64,000 bases of DNA from Tubulanus polymorphus (taxonomy: Eukaryota > Nemertea > Palaeonemertea > Tubulaniformes > Tubulanidae): contig NC_134030.1 of NCBI RefSeq assembly GCF_964204645.1, positions 6,942,278 to 7,006,277 of the forward strand, written 5' to 3'. Position 1 is the stretch's first letter. Each line of letters begins with the position of its first letter. Shown here piece after piece: positions 25,305 through 38,034 of the stretch. Under the pieces are notes generated by a model. It saw nothing but the letters and a program-made list of their open reading frames with translations, had not been told where the DNA came from and searched no databases. The position numbers and the translations under genes are program-made.

Positions 25305-25540
25305 TGAAAAACGTAAACAAAAAAAGATAATAAAACTATAGTTTCAAAACTAAGAATTTTCTTTTTTTAATTTAATTGGAGCAAATTTGAAGGAAAACTA
25401 ATGAATCAATTAGCCTACAGTGAAATCTGTTAACAAATGTTTATCAGTAACATGATTCTTAAAGTCATCTGAACGGAGTTCGAGATGAAAAAATCTGGTC
25501 ATTTTCAGCTGGAACCCAGACCATCACAGGTTCAAATCTT

Positions 25541-25679
25541 TACCGTCAAGTGCCGCCCCTCAATAAACCGTAAGCTGCGAACGTGTGAACTACCTATTAT
25601 TGGTACTGTGGCACGTGAGTAATTGCTTAGTTCTCACTTTCACCGTCAACGATATGTATAGGGGCAGCACCTGACGGTT
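25541..25679. repeat. Inverted-repeat element between NIFK and XRCC4
   Basis: ACCGTCAAGTGCCGCCCCT (25542-25560) is matched inverted by AGGGGCAGCACCTGACGGT (25660-25678), differing at 2-3 positions, with TA on both sides. The 139-bp unit lies 57 bp upstream of the XRCC4 ATG, so it makes up most of that promoter. It contains an E-box CACGTG near 25613. Confidence 0.6.
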
Positions 25680-25735
25680 AAAAATTTCGCACAATTCAAT
25701 TATTTTTTTATTGATCCTTATGTTTATGTGCCAAG

Positions 25736-28700
25736 ATGACAGATTATGCGCTGCACAAAATTATATCATCCGATGATGTCGAGTATTACATGAAAACCGA
25801 AGTATTGAAAGATGGGATAACTGTAAATTTGACTGACTGTCAGTCATCATGGTCTGGAAAAGGCAAGTACAGTTTGTGTAAACTAGTGTGTGTGTCACTA
25901 ACCTGCTAACCCACCGGTCATCCTTCTTATTACCTGATTACCGAGCTGACGTATTTTACCGAGATTACCACTAACTAGTTTTAAGATTAAAAAAAGATAA
26001 CCATTCTTATCTGCATGTTGCTATAGTGTAGTACCTACTAGCCGTCGTTCCAACAACGACTAGTATTCAGACTACTTATTGCTAATGCTTGCATTCTTAA
26101 AACATGGCCCCCGAGCTGAGGATACTGAAGCCAAACATTTGGTTTAAAACAATAAATTATAGTAGGCCTACCAACTACCTTAGTTGTCCTGTTTTTTAAA
26201 TCTATTTTTGAAATAAAAAACATCTTATGGTAATGTGTTGATGATGCATAGAAACATTTAGGTCTGTCTAAACCTAAATGTGTCAAAAAGTGGTGTGAGT
26301 GGAGTACGAAATGTTCTGTTTTTTTTTTGTAATTTACAGTGTCAAACAGTGAACTTAAGACAACTTGCAGTAAAATTCATATGGACTATGAAGATTATCT
26401 ACTGCAAACCAAAGCTGCACTTACTGGTCAAACCACCAAAAATATGCACTTCCAATATGTTGTGAAGCAAATTTCATCTGGCATCGAAGTAACGTGGAAA
26501 AAATACGTCCCTGGAGAAAATGTCAAGGTATGTCTCACTGCTTAATCTAATATCAACGTCTGGTATTCAGACTAGTCTCACTCTTGGGGCGAGTTGTCGT
26601 AGTGATCCTTTACGTATTGTAGTTCATAATAAATGCAGTAAACTTTTCAAAATTTCACTGGAAGAATATTCAAATTTTACTGTTTCTTCAATGCTACTAA
26701 TGCATTTTCTAGTTGTACTCAGTCTTGGCTGGTGAAACAACCGTAAGACATTTCCGGCTGTTATTTCAAAATCAACCGCTGTATGACTATGTTCAGCCAG
26801 GGACCCATCCATGGGACTTGTAAGACTTAAGTCCATCAATTTCAATTTGTCTCCATCGTGCATTTCAGTGCAGGAGCGTGTCTAATATTGCCTTTTTGAC
26901 CCATCTACTATGTAACCAGTTCATGATTAGACCTACATTTCAGTTTCAACTGGGCATTGTGAAGTTATCGCATGATGCTGATCCGGTGCAACGAATCTGT
27001 AGTTTATTCCAACTGAGTTTGAGACGTACGCAGGAATTACGGGAAGGAATCTCAGACGCTGTCAGTAAATCCGATCGTTTGTTAGCTGAACGAGATAAAG
27101 CTTTAACTGTACGTACGTAATGTAACAAACTGCAAGGTGCAACTTAAAAGTTTAAAAGCTTCAGTTTTGTCATAAAATTCAATAATTTTTGCTTTCTTCT
27201 TTCGGTATTTTAGCTGTTAAAGAAATCCGTTGAAGCTAAAGAGACTTTGGAGAGGGATCTGTATTCGAAGGTTTGTCTCAAACATGCGTCAATTGATCAC
27301 TCAAAATATGCTGTCTTAAATGTCTTTTGTATCGTCTATGCTTCTGCTTTCAATTTCAGTTTCAACTTGTGTTGAATTCGAAGAAGCAAAAATTAAGGCA
27401 GCTTAAAGCAGCAAGTGAGTGGAATTTTCATTTCTTTTTAGCCCACTTGGGACTTTAGTCCTAGCGGGCTATTGCGTTCACTTTTCGTCCGTCGTCCGTC
27501 CGTAGACGGAATCCAGTTATTTTGGGAAGTTTTGAAGACGCTTCAAGGTAACGTCTTGATATTTGGGTTACACATGTATCTACCCTAGACACATCTTCAG
27601 CCCAAAAACTGGCCCTGTCAGAATCAAGATGGCCGACTGGCAGCCATTGTTGTTTGACAAAATCAGCACTTTACACATTTTTGAACTTTTTGAGGGAAAT
27701 TTTGAAGACGCTATGATCAATTACCTTGATCTTTCGGATATATGTGAATCCCACCAGGGCCCATCAACATAACAAAAATTGGGTCGGTCGGACTCAAGAT
27801 GGCCGTCCTATGACCTTTTTAGTGCCCAAAAATGTTAATTTTGGCCCGAATTCTGAGTCCTGTAGCTTCCTACTGGTTTGCCATTTCTCATTACAATTTG
27901 TGATGGGTGTTCTTTGGAAAGGGATGTTTTATACCTGAGACAGGTATTTTTCATCAGCCAATTATGACGCAATTGGCGGCCATCTTGGTGTAACCATTAC
28001 TCATTCGTAAGTGGGAAAAAGTTTTTCCACATTATATTGATACCTAAGCGTATTTTGCTACCACAATCAATTAGAAAGTTGTAGCTCATAACGTGTTCTA
28101 TGATTGTGGTGAGTCTCAAGGTCATTGGGTTTTGAATATGGTCACCAGGGGGCGTTGAATAGTAGAATGACTTAGTATTTCCTTATTATATTGGTACCTA
28201 GGCATATTTTGTTACCATGATCAATTGCAAAGTTGTAGTTCATGACATGTTCTATGATTGTGGTGAGTTTCGAGGTCATTGGGTTTTGAATATGGTCACC
28301 AGGGGGCGTTGAATAGTAGAATGACTTAGTATTACCATATTAAATTGGTAACGAGGCATATTTTGTTATCACAATCAATTACAAAATCGTAGCTGCTGAC
28401 ATGTTCTATGATTGTGGTAGGTTTTTGTAAATGGTCACCAGGGGACGTTGAATATTGAAATTGTTAGATTGTTGAGCATTTGAAACCACTTCCCAAGTGG
28501 GCATGGTGTCCCTGGACCCCTAGTTTGTTAACATTTTTGTAAAAATCTAACATCATGCATATTACTTTTAAGAAAAAGGTGACGAAACTTTGATTTATTT
28601 TATAGTTGAAGAATTGAGTAAATCGGAACCAGCCATTGGATTGGCGAACCATGCACCTCAGCCTATTGATGACGAAAGTGACAGCGACGATACAGCCATC

Positions 28701-30013
28701 GATAAATCAACGACTAAACATCGCATCAGGTGTTGTAGGCCTACATTAATCAGATAGTCTCAAACTAACTACAAATATTGAATCTGATTCAAAATGTTCC
28801 AGCATAATATCGGTCTACTGACCAAATATTTTGCAAAGTGGTTGTGTTTAAATTTTTTCTGCTCGCTCAACAGTTATGAAATAACCGATGACGATGTTCT
28901 TTACAGCGATGATGAAACTACAGATGAAGAAAGACAAATAACTCTGACAAAAAAGAGTCGACTTCAACGATCGTCAGATTTTCACGCGACTGACAGCCGA
29001 TCATCACCATTACTGCCAGGTGGTGATGATGAAGATGATGATGATGATGTCGGTACCAGCGTTGTTGTCCATAGAAGGTAAAGCCATGCCGCATGATTTT
29101 CTATTCACTCAGTTTGTTTTAATAAGGTTGCCTCTACAAAGATGTAATTTTTCACCAGTTTCACTTTCATATCAGAAAAACTGTGTAGTTTTGTCCTAAT
29201 ATGTTTCGGTCGTTTCTTTGTTTGTTATCAATTTTGTGACATACCTGGACAATAGTTGTCATCGTGCTTTCAAGGCTAGTTTACTTTATGTAGGGCTACC
29301 AGCTGTCCCTGATTGTCAGGTACAGTCCATGAAAATGCCTCACTCTCCCTGATGGTGGTGTTGGAAGCTATTGAAAATTCATTGCTGTCCCTGAAACATC
29401 TACTGATCCTCTAAAATAATCATCTTCTAGTTCTGTATTTTTCCCAATATTGTGTCCCCGGAAGTTTACTTTTTTGTCCCCAATGTAGTAATTGATAGGT
29501 TGGCTGATCTCGTTATATATTAATGTATTCACTGAATTCAAACACGTAATTTCAGACGAGCTCGTAATGCACCGAAAAACAAAACTCCAGCAAAAGCCGT
29601 CCTACCGAAAGTCTCCACATCATCAGCTGCTAGTCTGAGAAAATCAACCAGTAATCCGAGGTGAATATTCTACTAATTGCATAAGAGCTTTCGTTTAACT
29701 TAACAAACGTAAATTCTGTGTCGGTTGATGTTTATATATTTTGTATCGTTAGTAATTGTAGCAGTACAAATGTAATACCGTTTACCATTTCTTTGTATGG
29801 AATTTTTGAAATGCTTCTGAATATGTAGCTTAATCGTGTGTTTGTATGAGAGAATAAGTAAAAGAATCACGTAGGTCTTTCTGTTTTATAATTCTTAAAC
29901 TTATAGAGCTGGTTTTTCATTGCAGGCCATCGACGAGTCGTTCAGCGCGCAAATCTAGACAGGAAACTCCTAAAGATAGTTTAGACGCTGAGGATTTAGT
30001 GAATTTTATGTGA
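25736..30013 (+). CDS. XRCC4: XRCC4, non-homologous end-joining scaffold
   Basis: Nuclear DNA double-strand-break repair protein that stabilises DNA ligase IV and filaments with XLF. Nine exons, all in phase: 25736-25862, 26340-26527, 26944-27108, 27214-27270, 27360-27414, 28606-28729, 28874-29077, 29556-29660, 29926-30013, about 370 residues (human 336). The head domain includes ITVNLTDCQSSWSGK and GENVKFQLGIVKL. The coiled coil covers roughly residues 120-200 (ISDAVSKSDRLLAERDKALT, SVEAKETLERDLYSKFQLVLN), matching the ligase-binding helix. The tail is acidic (DDDVLYSDDETTDEE), then basic and Ser-rich, ending EDLVNFM like the vertebrate terminal motif. The first intron uses a GC donor (AAG/GCAAGT). 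AATAAA lies near 30188. Confidence 0.93.
27441..28523. mobile_element. 1.1-kb non-autonomous repeat in XRCC4 intron 5
   Basis: The left end GCCCACTTGGG (27441-27451) is inverted exactly as CCCAAGTGGGC (28492-28502), followed by atggtgtccctggacccctag. The left part begins with a small palindrome (actttagtcct...agcgggct) and a cgtccgtcgtccgtccg run. The right half holds three tandem monomers of about 145-165 bp (starting near 28031, 28195 and 28339) sharing ttctatgattgtggtgag and atggtcaccagggggcgttg. No coding region is present. This looks like a dispersed element with internal satellite-like amplification. Confidence 0.7.
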
Positions 30014-30189
30014 CATTGAATGTATGAGACATTTTCATCCGTATTTTTCTGGAATTAACAAATTACTCAAACACGCGCCAACCATCAATAGTGAAAAATA
30101 TGGAACTGTTCACCGTCAAATTATAGTTATTGTAACAAGCTTCCACTGTGTGATGTACATGTTGATAATTTACTTTTTATATTTTTGAA

Positions 30190-31502
30190 TAAATCTGGAA
30201 TGATTTAGATTTGTGTGAGTTTCTTTTCATGTTTTAAGGCAGTGGCTGTTTAACTGATACTGATTCACACGAAAACTAGTGTTGTCGGAAAAGTAAAGAA
30301 AAGTCTAGTAAAGAAAGCGTATACATCATAGCGTTATAATTTTCATATGCATATGTTTTCTATTCTCATTGTATCGATTACATCTAAGCGGTTTTTTTTG
30401 GAAACCTGTTTTACGTGCTATGTCTACCCGCTCTTCCTTGCGTCGGTGTCATCTGGCTCCACAAATTCCAAAGGGGGAATTCGAAATGTGGCAATAGTAA
30501 GACTCGCAACGATCAAACTTCATTTCCTAAATCCGAATTAAATGAGATGTAAATCTCGATAGAAAGACTAATAAATATCGACGCTAGAATACATCGTATA
30601 ATAAAACGTTCAGGCTTACCGCTTATGAGTCCTGAGAAGCTGTGGAAGGCTTGTCTGACAGTATCGCGTCCAGTGTTGGTACACTGGTTTAGTTAAACAG
30701 TTCCACGTATATGTGCACATATTTACTCGGACCTCTCGTGGAGAATGATTAATAAATCCCTTATGAGTATTCATCGATTAGAAGATCAATCATGGAAGAG
30801 AAACCAATAAGCTCATTTTCCGGGTGTGGCGGGTCAGTTTAGTTTTATAGTTTCATGTCGGATATCGCGTAAACCAGGTTCTTTATTCATCTTTTAAATT
30901 GAAAAGCTTAATATCAAAAATACTTTCACCGAGTCCTCTTTTTTTTCGTTGCATAGACCGTAATGGTAGATTCTCAAGTACAGTTCCCAACGAAATTCTA
31001 TAAAATCTCGAAAAACCGGGATTTTGTGTCTACAAACTTGAAGAAATTGTCTTTGGTAGAGAGTTCAAATAGTTGAAAATCCATAGAAGCAAAACAGTAT
31101 AAATCTCCTGAAATCTACATGAGATTTGTACTGTTTTTGCTTCTTGCAAAAGGCTTTCTTTATCAATAGCCGATTACTTATGCTAGGTTTGCAAATTAGA
31201 AAATAACTTGGGGTTATCGCGTCCTAAGTAAATGGTTTTTTTGTGCGATAGAATTCCCGCCGCGAGGATGATCGAATGAAAATTAAAAACTGCGAAAAAC
31301 AATAAGACGCGCATCACGGGGTAGGATCAATTGAAAATAATCAAACCCCCAATGTCGAACATATTAAAACCAACCGCATGGTGCAATATTCTTTAAGGAA
31401 ATCATCACTAAATGAAGAGTATTTTACGTAAATATATATGTATACTTTATTTCATTCGTTTTAAGCGTTTCAATCATTTATCGGGTCCATTTTGCTGCGG
31501 TG
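30190..31502. other. Intergenic between XRCC4 and CFAP97D genes
   Basis: The two genes converge here. Apart from the XRCC4 polyadenylation signal at the left edge, I see no exon, RNA gene or clear repeat. AT-rich DNA carries only random short frames. Confidence 0.5.
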
Positions 31503-32623
31503 TCAAATTGTGGCTTTTGGTTCCAACCTGTAAGTAAAGCGTGTATTTATGATGATTGTTACATAAAAAATGTCCATTTGGACGGAGTTCTGTCAGTTGA
31601 CCTAACATTGAGACCTGAATACTTACCGTTTTCTGCTTTTTTGCTCTTTGATTGCAGTTTCCTTCCAATTAGCTGGATATTTTGATATATTCGTCATGTA
31701 CTGTTGATTTACCTGTTATGTATCATCAAATACAAAAAAATGTTGAAAAAACGAACGAAAGCTACATAGATATGAAGATTTGAGCGGGATGATAATATAC
31801 GTAGGCCTATATTTGTCTGTATATTGTGACAATGTGAAAGATTGATTTTCTGATTATAAAGATATTGGGACGGGGGCTTAGGGGCAATCAGACACTTACC
31901 CTCCATTCGTCCTCCCATTGAAGGTGGTTGTAGTGCGGTTCCTTGGTAAGAATACGCTTCAGAATAGCCTGATTCTCGTGAGTCACTCTCAATAATTCTC
32001 GTTGGCGTTTTGTCTTGTTCAAACTAAATACACAATTGGAAATAAGAGCAATTAAGTATTAAAGATTTCGATGATATTATGTTGTCATCGGTCTTTGTTC
32101 CATTAGCAGGCTAACTATTTCATTCATTTCATAAAACGAAGATCCATAGACACTTGAATAACCTTTTTGTTTCATAGTCATTTCTGTTATCAACTCGTCC
32201 TCTTGTCCTCATGATGAACGACATTTTCTCGAGCAATATTCGATTATCTCTGTCAACTGTTGATAGTCTTTCCTCTTCAACCTGTAATGTTATAAAAGAG
32301 ATGCGAACATTTCCACCTCAAGTCAAGGCCCTCACAGACTACTGACTTAACTTACTTGAAGTTTTTTCAGTTTAAGATGGAGATGCATATACGTCTTTGG
32401 TGGCTTGTTATCCAGGACGGCCCTAGCTAAAATAGATGTTTGTATCATGAAAATCTCTTTCGATGAAAATGACATATTAATACGAATAGGTTGAGACCAT
32501 ACTGAAAAAAACTAGTTTACCGGAGTGGACCTTCTTCCTATGGGTGTCGAATCTGCTTTGGTCCCATCTCTTTTTCAAGAGTTTGTTATTGGCTGGTGTT
32601 ATCGGTTGATAGGCCCTGTGCAT
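31503..32623 (-). CDS. CFAP97 domain-containing protein (CFAP97D1/D2-type)
   Basis: Small axoneme-linked protein of the CFAP97/hemingway family; the vertebrate CFAP97D1 is needed for sperm flagellar stability. Six exons on the minus strand: 32521-32623, 32356-32426, 32163-32281, 31900-32023, 31627-31712, 31503-31527, giving 175 residues with all phases consistent. The N-terminal block MHRAYQPITPANNKLLKKRW is the strongest family mark. It is followed by LDNKPPKTYMHLHLKLKKLQ, EEERLSTVDRDNRILLEKM, and NKTKRQRELLRVTHENQAIL. The C-terminus ends YMTNISKYPANW and a basic tail. The last exon adds only eight residues. The family name is firm; which of the two paralogue names applies is not. Confidence 0.88.
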
Positions 32624-33929
32624 GTTAAACGCCACGAGTCTCCTGAAATTAAAGATTTGTTTTTATCGTGATTCCCTTCACTCTCTGTCAGGTTGCGACT
32701 GTTATGTAACCAAGCACCACAAATTTACTTGTCACAGCCTTAGTAACCACTGCTGAATTCTGGGGATTTATGTCGGTAGACCATGGTGAATTTCGTAGTT
32801 TTCTCGCCCACAAGTTGCGAAAAAGTGGAATTGACCATTTCTATGTCTTAAAAGAGATTACGTCATCGAATACTGTTATTTAAGTTAACAAATGTGATGC
32901 AAACTTCTTCCGAGAAATTGTTAGTATACTCTATAACGGTTTGGTTCATCGATGTGTTTGTTGCCTGTGGGTTATTTGGTTTCGTTCTGAAATGTTAATT
33001 CATGTCCACCCGCCTGTTTTATTGATGTAACTTGTAAAAATTGTGTGAAGAATAAGCCTGAACTCCACGATTCAAACGATATGTAAGATCAACATGAATT
33101 AACCATTTTAGAGTCCATTATTGATCAACAAATCAGGCAGGGCTTCAATTCATTTGATTTCCCAATGTTCCCATGTGAAAACCAGTTTAGACAGCAAATA
33201 GTTAATCCACAATCTTAAAATGATAGGCTTATATATTTGCCTAGATCAGGCCAGGTGCGTTTATTTTCTCCAATATTTCGAATCTTCAGATGAAGTCCTA
33301 CGTAAATATTCGAACGTTAGAGAAAATAAACGGACAACATTGAAAATTGTTCACAAAAAGTGAGATAAGATAATGAATATTGGGTATAAACTAAATAAAA
33401 TTGGAAATCAGTAAATATCTGCGCCCAACATTTATAGCACTGTAACAACAAAATTAGCTTTTCATCAACAATTGACTCTGGAGAAGGCATCTCAGTGGAA
33501 ACATTATCTGTACCAATTAAAAACTGTCACTTGCAGATGTCACGACATCGTGATTTATCATAATCACACTAACGTCTCCAGGTTTCACCACCAAATATTG
33601 CCTGTTGATGACATCTTACACAATCGTGTACATCCGATTTCTCGCAAGACACAATTAAATTTTCTAGTGCTTCGAAAATATTAGGCTACGTATGTTCCAC
33701 CATGGATTCTAAAACCAAAACCGCCAAATCAGCCCAACGCTGATGACGCACACAGGGAAACTCGGAAACAGGAGACCGCAGAAACCTGTTTCCTATACCG
33801 TTTCCCTGAAAAGTGTGGCTTTACGAGATACGACACGGTTAAGCATACTGAGTACATAATAAATCTAAATTCATATCAATTTTATACTTGTATAAATATC
33901 ATGTAAATTCACTCTGTAGGCCTACTCGG

Positions 33930-34060
33930 TACGCCTGATGATGGTAGCAAAAAATCCATTAATTTTTGTTAATAGTCTATAGCCGAAACGTTGCCACAGG
34001 TTGTTTTCTATTCAAGAACATTTCATCTTTGGCTGAATTATTGTTGGATTTCTCTCGTTT
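33930..34060 (+). mobile_element. Penelope-type flank remnant with hammerhead-like core
   Basis: CTGATGA (33935-33941) is followed 43 bp later by GAAAC inside ctatagccgaaacgttgcc (33977-33994). I recall this kind of signature from flanks of Penelope-like elements. The following ttcaagaacatttcatc... stretch fits the same context. The stem between the core boxes is weak and no RT is nearby, so it is a solo remnant. Confidence 0.35.
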
Positions 34061-36576
34061 ACTTCTTTAGGACCGTGTTTAGAATCTTCTTCATAACAAT
34101 ATTGTGCTACGTTCGGGTTTTCATAGTTTTAAGACCGGTCACCGCTTCGCACGATGTGCGTGTTGTCTTGGATTACTGCGCACGTGCCACATGTCGTCTG
34201 GGTGACTTTATATCCGTCATCCTATCGTTTCGACGACAATGTCTGCGCCTCCTTTCTGCGATTGTAACATAATTGTTGATCGCTAACCTTACAGATTTCA
34301 GATTCATATCTTTAGAAATGCCAACCAGTCAGCCTATTACAGAAAATGGAAGAAACGTTATCGAAGATCTGAATGAACACAGTTCAATACAAATTGTTAT
34401 TCGGCATAAACAAGTGCGTTGTGACTAACAACATGTTACAACGCAGCAGAAAAAATACAAGAACATTGAGATCAATAGAACACAATGCGATAAACAACAT
34501 GCATGTTCAAACATATACCAAAATGCTAGGCAGATATTATGTCTCCGTGTTTTGATATTGGCTTATGCAAAAAACCAAACATCAGGTTGAAACTCTTCAA
34601 TTGCAGGGGTTTTTTTTCAAAATCGTAAATCGTATATGTGTATGCTTTTGTCTAATTCTTATTTGTTCTAATTAAATTCTAATTCTCGTTCTTATCGCAC
34701 GCTTTGCTCGCAAATGTGCTTTTGCAAATTTCGCAATTGATATTTCACGGAAGCCAAAATGCGCTTGCGGTTGATGTAATCATTCCACCCACCAGTAAAG
34801 ACGAGCCGCTATCATATTGACAGATCGGGCGGGAATTTACGGAGAAATCGTGGTATGGAGACCAGATGTCTTATGACACTATCATATTAGCCGGGGGTGA
34901 TCAGCTGTCGTGACCGAACATTAGGTAACCCTTTATACTCGACACACGAAAATCAAATCATACTCCACGCCTTCAGCCGACACATATAAACACGTATCTT
35001 CGAACTCGTTCACGTTAAGTGTCGACAGGATGGGACCGTCTCTGAAGGATGCTACTCGCACCAGTTAATAATAATTATGAAGACGTTGACGATGTTGTTA
35101 TCGTATTAATTAATCACAGTTGCTTCATCTCAACAACTCTGATCGATGTTCGCTTTCCCTAATTTCCCTTTAATACATGTGTATAAGATAGAAAAGATAT
35201 TCATTTCTTCTTGATTCACGTCTTACACAAAATAGATCAAAGTTTCTTTTTTACCGAATCTTGGAGGCGATCGCAGAAGAGAAATAAGCCCCACGCACAC
35301 AGCAAAGCATTTGTTTCGTCAAAAAAGAAAATACTTTTTTCACAAAACGTTTTGAGTGAAAGTTTAACCGGTAAACGATGAAACGTACGTTTCTTCGATT
35401 TACTTCATTTACGGTGCATAGTCATACATTCATTCATAGCATGCGGTAATAGATTTATCAAGAATAAAAAGAATTTGACCAGTGTACATACGTAATTTTA
35501 TTCTACCAATTTTCTAATAACAAGCCGTTAGACTGGCGATTGGACTTTTGCTTACTCAATTATTGGACCGAAATAGAAATTTCCTTAGAAATGTCTTTGA
35601 TAACTCGAAAAGAGAAGAATGATTTCGAACAGACAAGAAATTACACATTCCAATCAAGGTTTGAATCAACGACGGAACGCAGAAATTAACCAGTTACTTA
35701 AACGTGTACAACGAGGTCTGCCAGATCGAACTGATTAATGTCTAAAAATAAGAAACAAAATTTGCTTCATTTCGTCCGAATTAATTGATTGTTGTAAAAT
35801 CTGTGAGCTATTAGCGGCCGACGATTACGTCATTAGTCGTGGCAGACGAAAATAGTGCACAATAAACGATGACGCAACGGGCACACATAACGCACTTGTC
35901 ATTGTAATTACGGCCGACAATTGTTATTGCAGTTCTAAATGAAGCCCGGTTCTCGCTGGGGGTGAACGGGGGTTTATGTTTGTTGTAGTGTGGTGAAAAG
36001 TGTCCCCCGGAAATATTTAAGGTTTTATGAAAACTAAGCGGGATAATCCGTGTAAAGATCAGCAGAGGATTACCACGCCTACCCATCTGAATAAATAAAT
36101 ATCATGCTCGAAAAGTGTGATTCCGATTTCGGAATAATCTACATGATGGACCACACGTCCTTGGACAATCTGTCTCCTATCAATATTTCGATTATATGCA
36201 TCCCCACAAGAACGAAAACCAGCCCCGCAGTTCCACCACAGTAGGAGCTAGACCTAGTGGCGTAAACGGCATGATAATGGCGTATTTTGCAAATATCCTC
36301 ATACGAAAACTCTAATTTCATATCACTTTAATTTGAAATGAAACAATTTCAAATCTCGTTAAACGATTCTCATTGCACGCTCGATTACCACTGAATAGGA
36401 TACGTGAGTTCGGATGCGCGCGCTCTAGTGGTTAATTCCAATCTTCAATTCGGCCGCCATTAAACGCAGTCGCCGTCGTCTTTTCATCCCTCGACAATGT
36501 GGTCACGTGGATCACAATGAGATTCGTTATGAAGATTTAATGTGATATTAAGATGAGATAGTATCGAATGGTAAAG

Positions 36577-36655
36577 TGACCAGCTGACCAGCGAAGGCTT
36601 GACCACCGCCCGGTGTGTCTTGACCAGTGGTCAGTTGCGTGATGAAATTCTGACC
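36577..36655. promoter_or_regulatory. Cluster of six TGACC half sites with one palindrome
   Basis: TGACC occurs at 36577, 36585, 36600, 36621 and 36651. GGTCA at 36629 completes the palindrome TGACCAGTGGTCA (36621-36633). This resembles nuclear-receptor half-site clusters. Whether it is a regulatory site or a simple degenerate repeat is unknown. Confidence 0.3.
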
Positions 36656-37244
36656 ACGCAAGGTGTATCAGTTAACAGAGATTTCTACCGATAATGGCTT
36701 TGTTTTCATTTGTCGGAACTTGTAATCACAAAGTCGCCTTTTGCACCGTTTTATAATTCGACACCGAATCTAATATCTTACACAAAAGTACAACATGTCA
36801 AAATTGTAGATTTCTGGTAATATAGCGTGTAACGCGCGTGAACAATTGTTAACACGCGTGTCATTCGTTTAAGCCTCTCGTAAAATTTTGGAATAAAACT
36901 CAGATATGATTGTTCGATATGTACATTGTAGTAGAATGTGACTCTTCGTGAACTCATCGCCAGTTCCTTCGGTATAGACCGGACCAACCAGAGTCCTCTT
37001 GCTCAAATATCAGCTTACAGGTAAAACTCCGCGGAAAAATCCCTCTTGGTAGAAATCCGCTGGTTAAAAATCCCTCCGAACTCAGTTTTTATCTAAATAG
37101 TTATTTGTCAGTATGAGAAAACATGTTTCGGTTTGTTTGTATGTAATAAAAGTTTGTATTTTGGCAAAATAACTCGAAAAGCTATGAAGAGATCTATCTA
37201 TGTGAAATTATTCAAAATTTTCTGTTTATACATTAGCAAGTCCC

Positions 37245-38034
37245 CATAGTACAATATATCCAATTCCTCCGAAGTAGAAATATTCATTCTCAAGTGGCCA
37301 ATCTATGTGTTTGCAGTGAAATTCAACTTTATTTTCAGAAGAATTTCTATCGGGAGATTTGTTATGACCGATTCCAGATACATGGACCTGACACTTGTTC
37401 CTGACACTGTGTGTCCATTTGTTTTGTGGTAACCTCTACAATAGTGTCATCAAAAACTTGAGTTGTCACCACCGGAAATGGTCGAGATCTGTGACTATTG
37501 TGAACGCGCTTATCATTTCTATTTTGCGTAGATCCTGGGATGACCGTCGCCGTTGTGAATTGGAGAAATTCTCGGAGCACATCTGGATTGTCCATGAGAT
37601 CTGGACTTTGTCGCAGTTTTAATTTGACACGATAAGATCGATAGAAACCTATAACGATAACGTACAACATTTGAAATTCAAAATTCATATTTTTTCATCA
37701 TAAATCAAAAGTTTATGATATAAGAAAATATATATAAAATATTTCAGAAAATTGGTTTGTTATGATCAATGAGATTTGAGCAATCAACAAAATGGAATTT
37801 TTGGGAGAAAATCAAACAAGTTCAAATGCTCTTATTTTCGACTGTGTTCATGCATCCTAGATTCCTCGAAATAGAAATTATTCTGCAAACAAAAGTAGTT
37901 GTGAGAAAGAAATGGAACAGTTCAGCTTTATAGTTAAGATAGTTTTCTTTATAGTATTCCATTGATGCTACAATTATCACAATTGTAATAGCTATTAAAG
38001 GTGGCCCATAAAACCATAACTTCTCGCTTGTCAC
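37245..38034 (-). pseudogene. Possible GPCR-like membrane-protein exon fragments
   Basis: On the minus strand, KLWFYGPPLIAITIVIIVA (about 38022-37966), MLYVIVIGFYRSYRVKLKL (about 37668-37612) and NEYFYFGGIGYIVLWGLAN (about 37299-37243) look like single hydrophobic helices with basic loops. They recall transmembrane segments 4-5 of methuselah/adhesion-type receptors. No start, no full helix set and no consistent exon phases were found. The order is not that of a normal receptor, so a decayed copy or chance are both possible. Confidence 0.15.
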
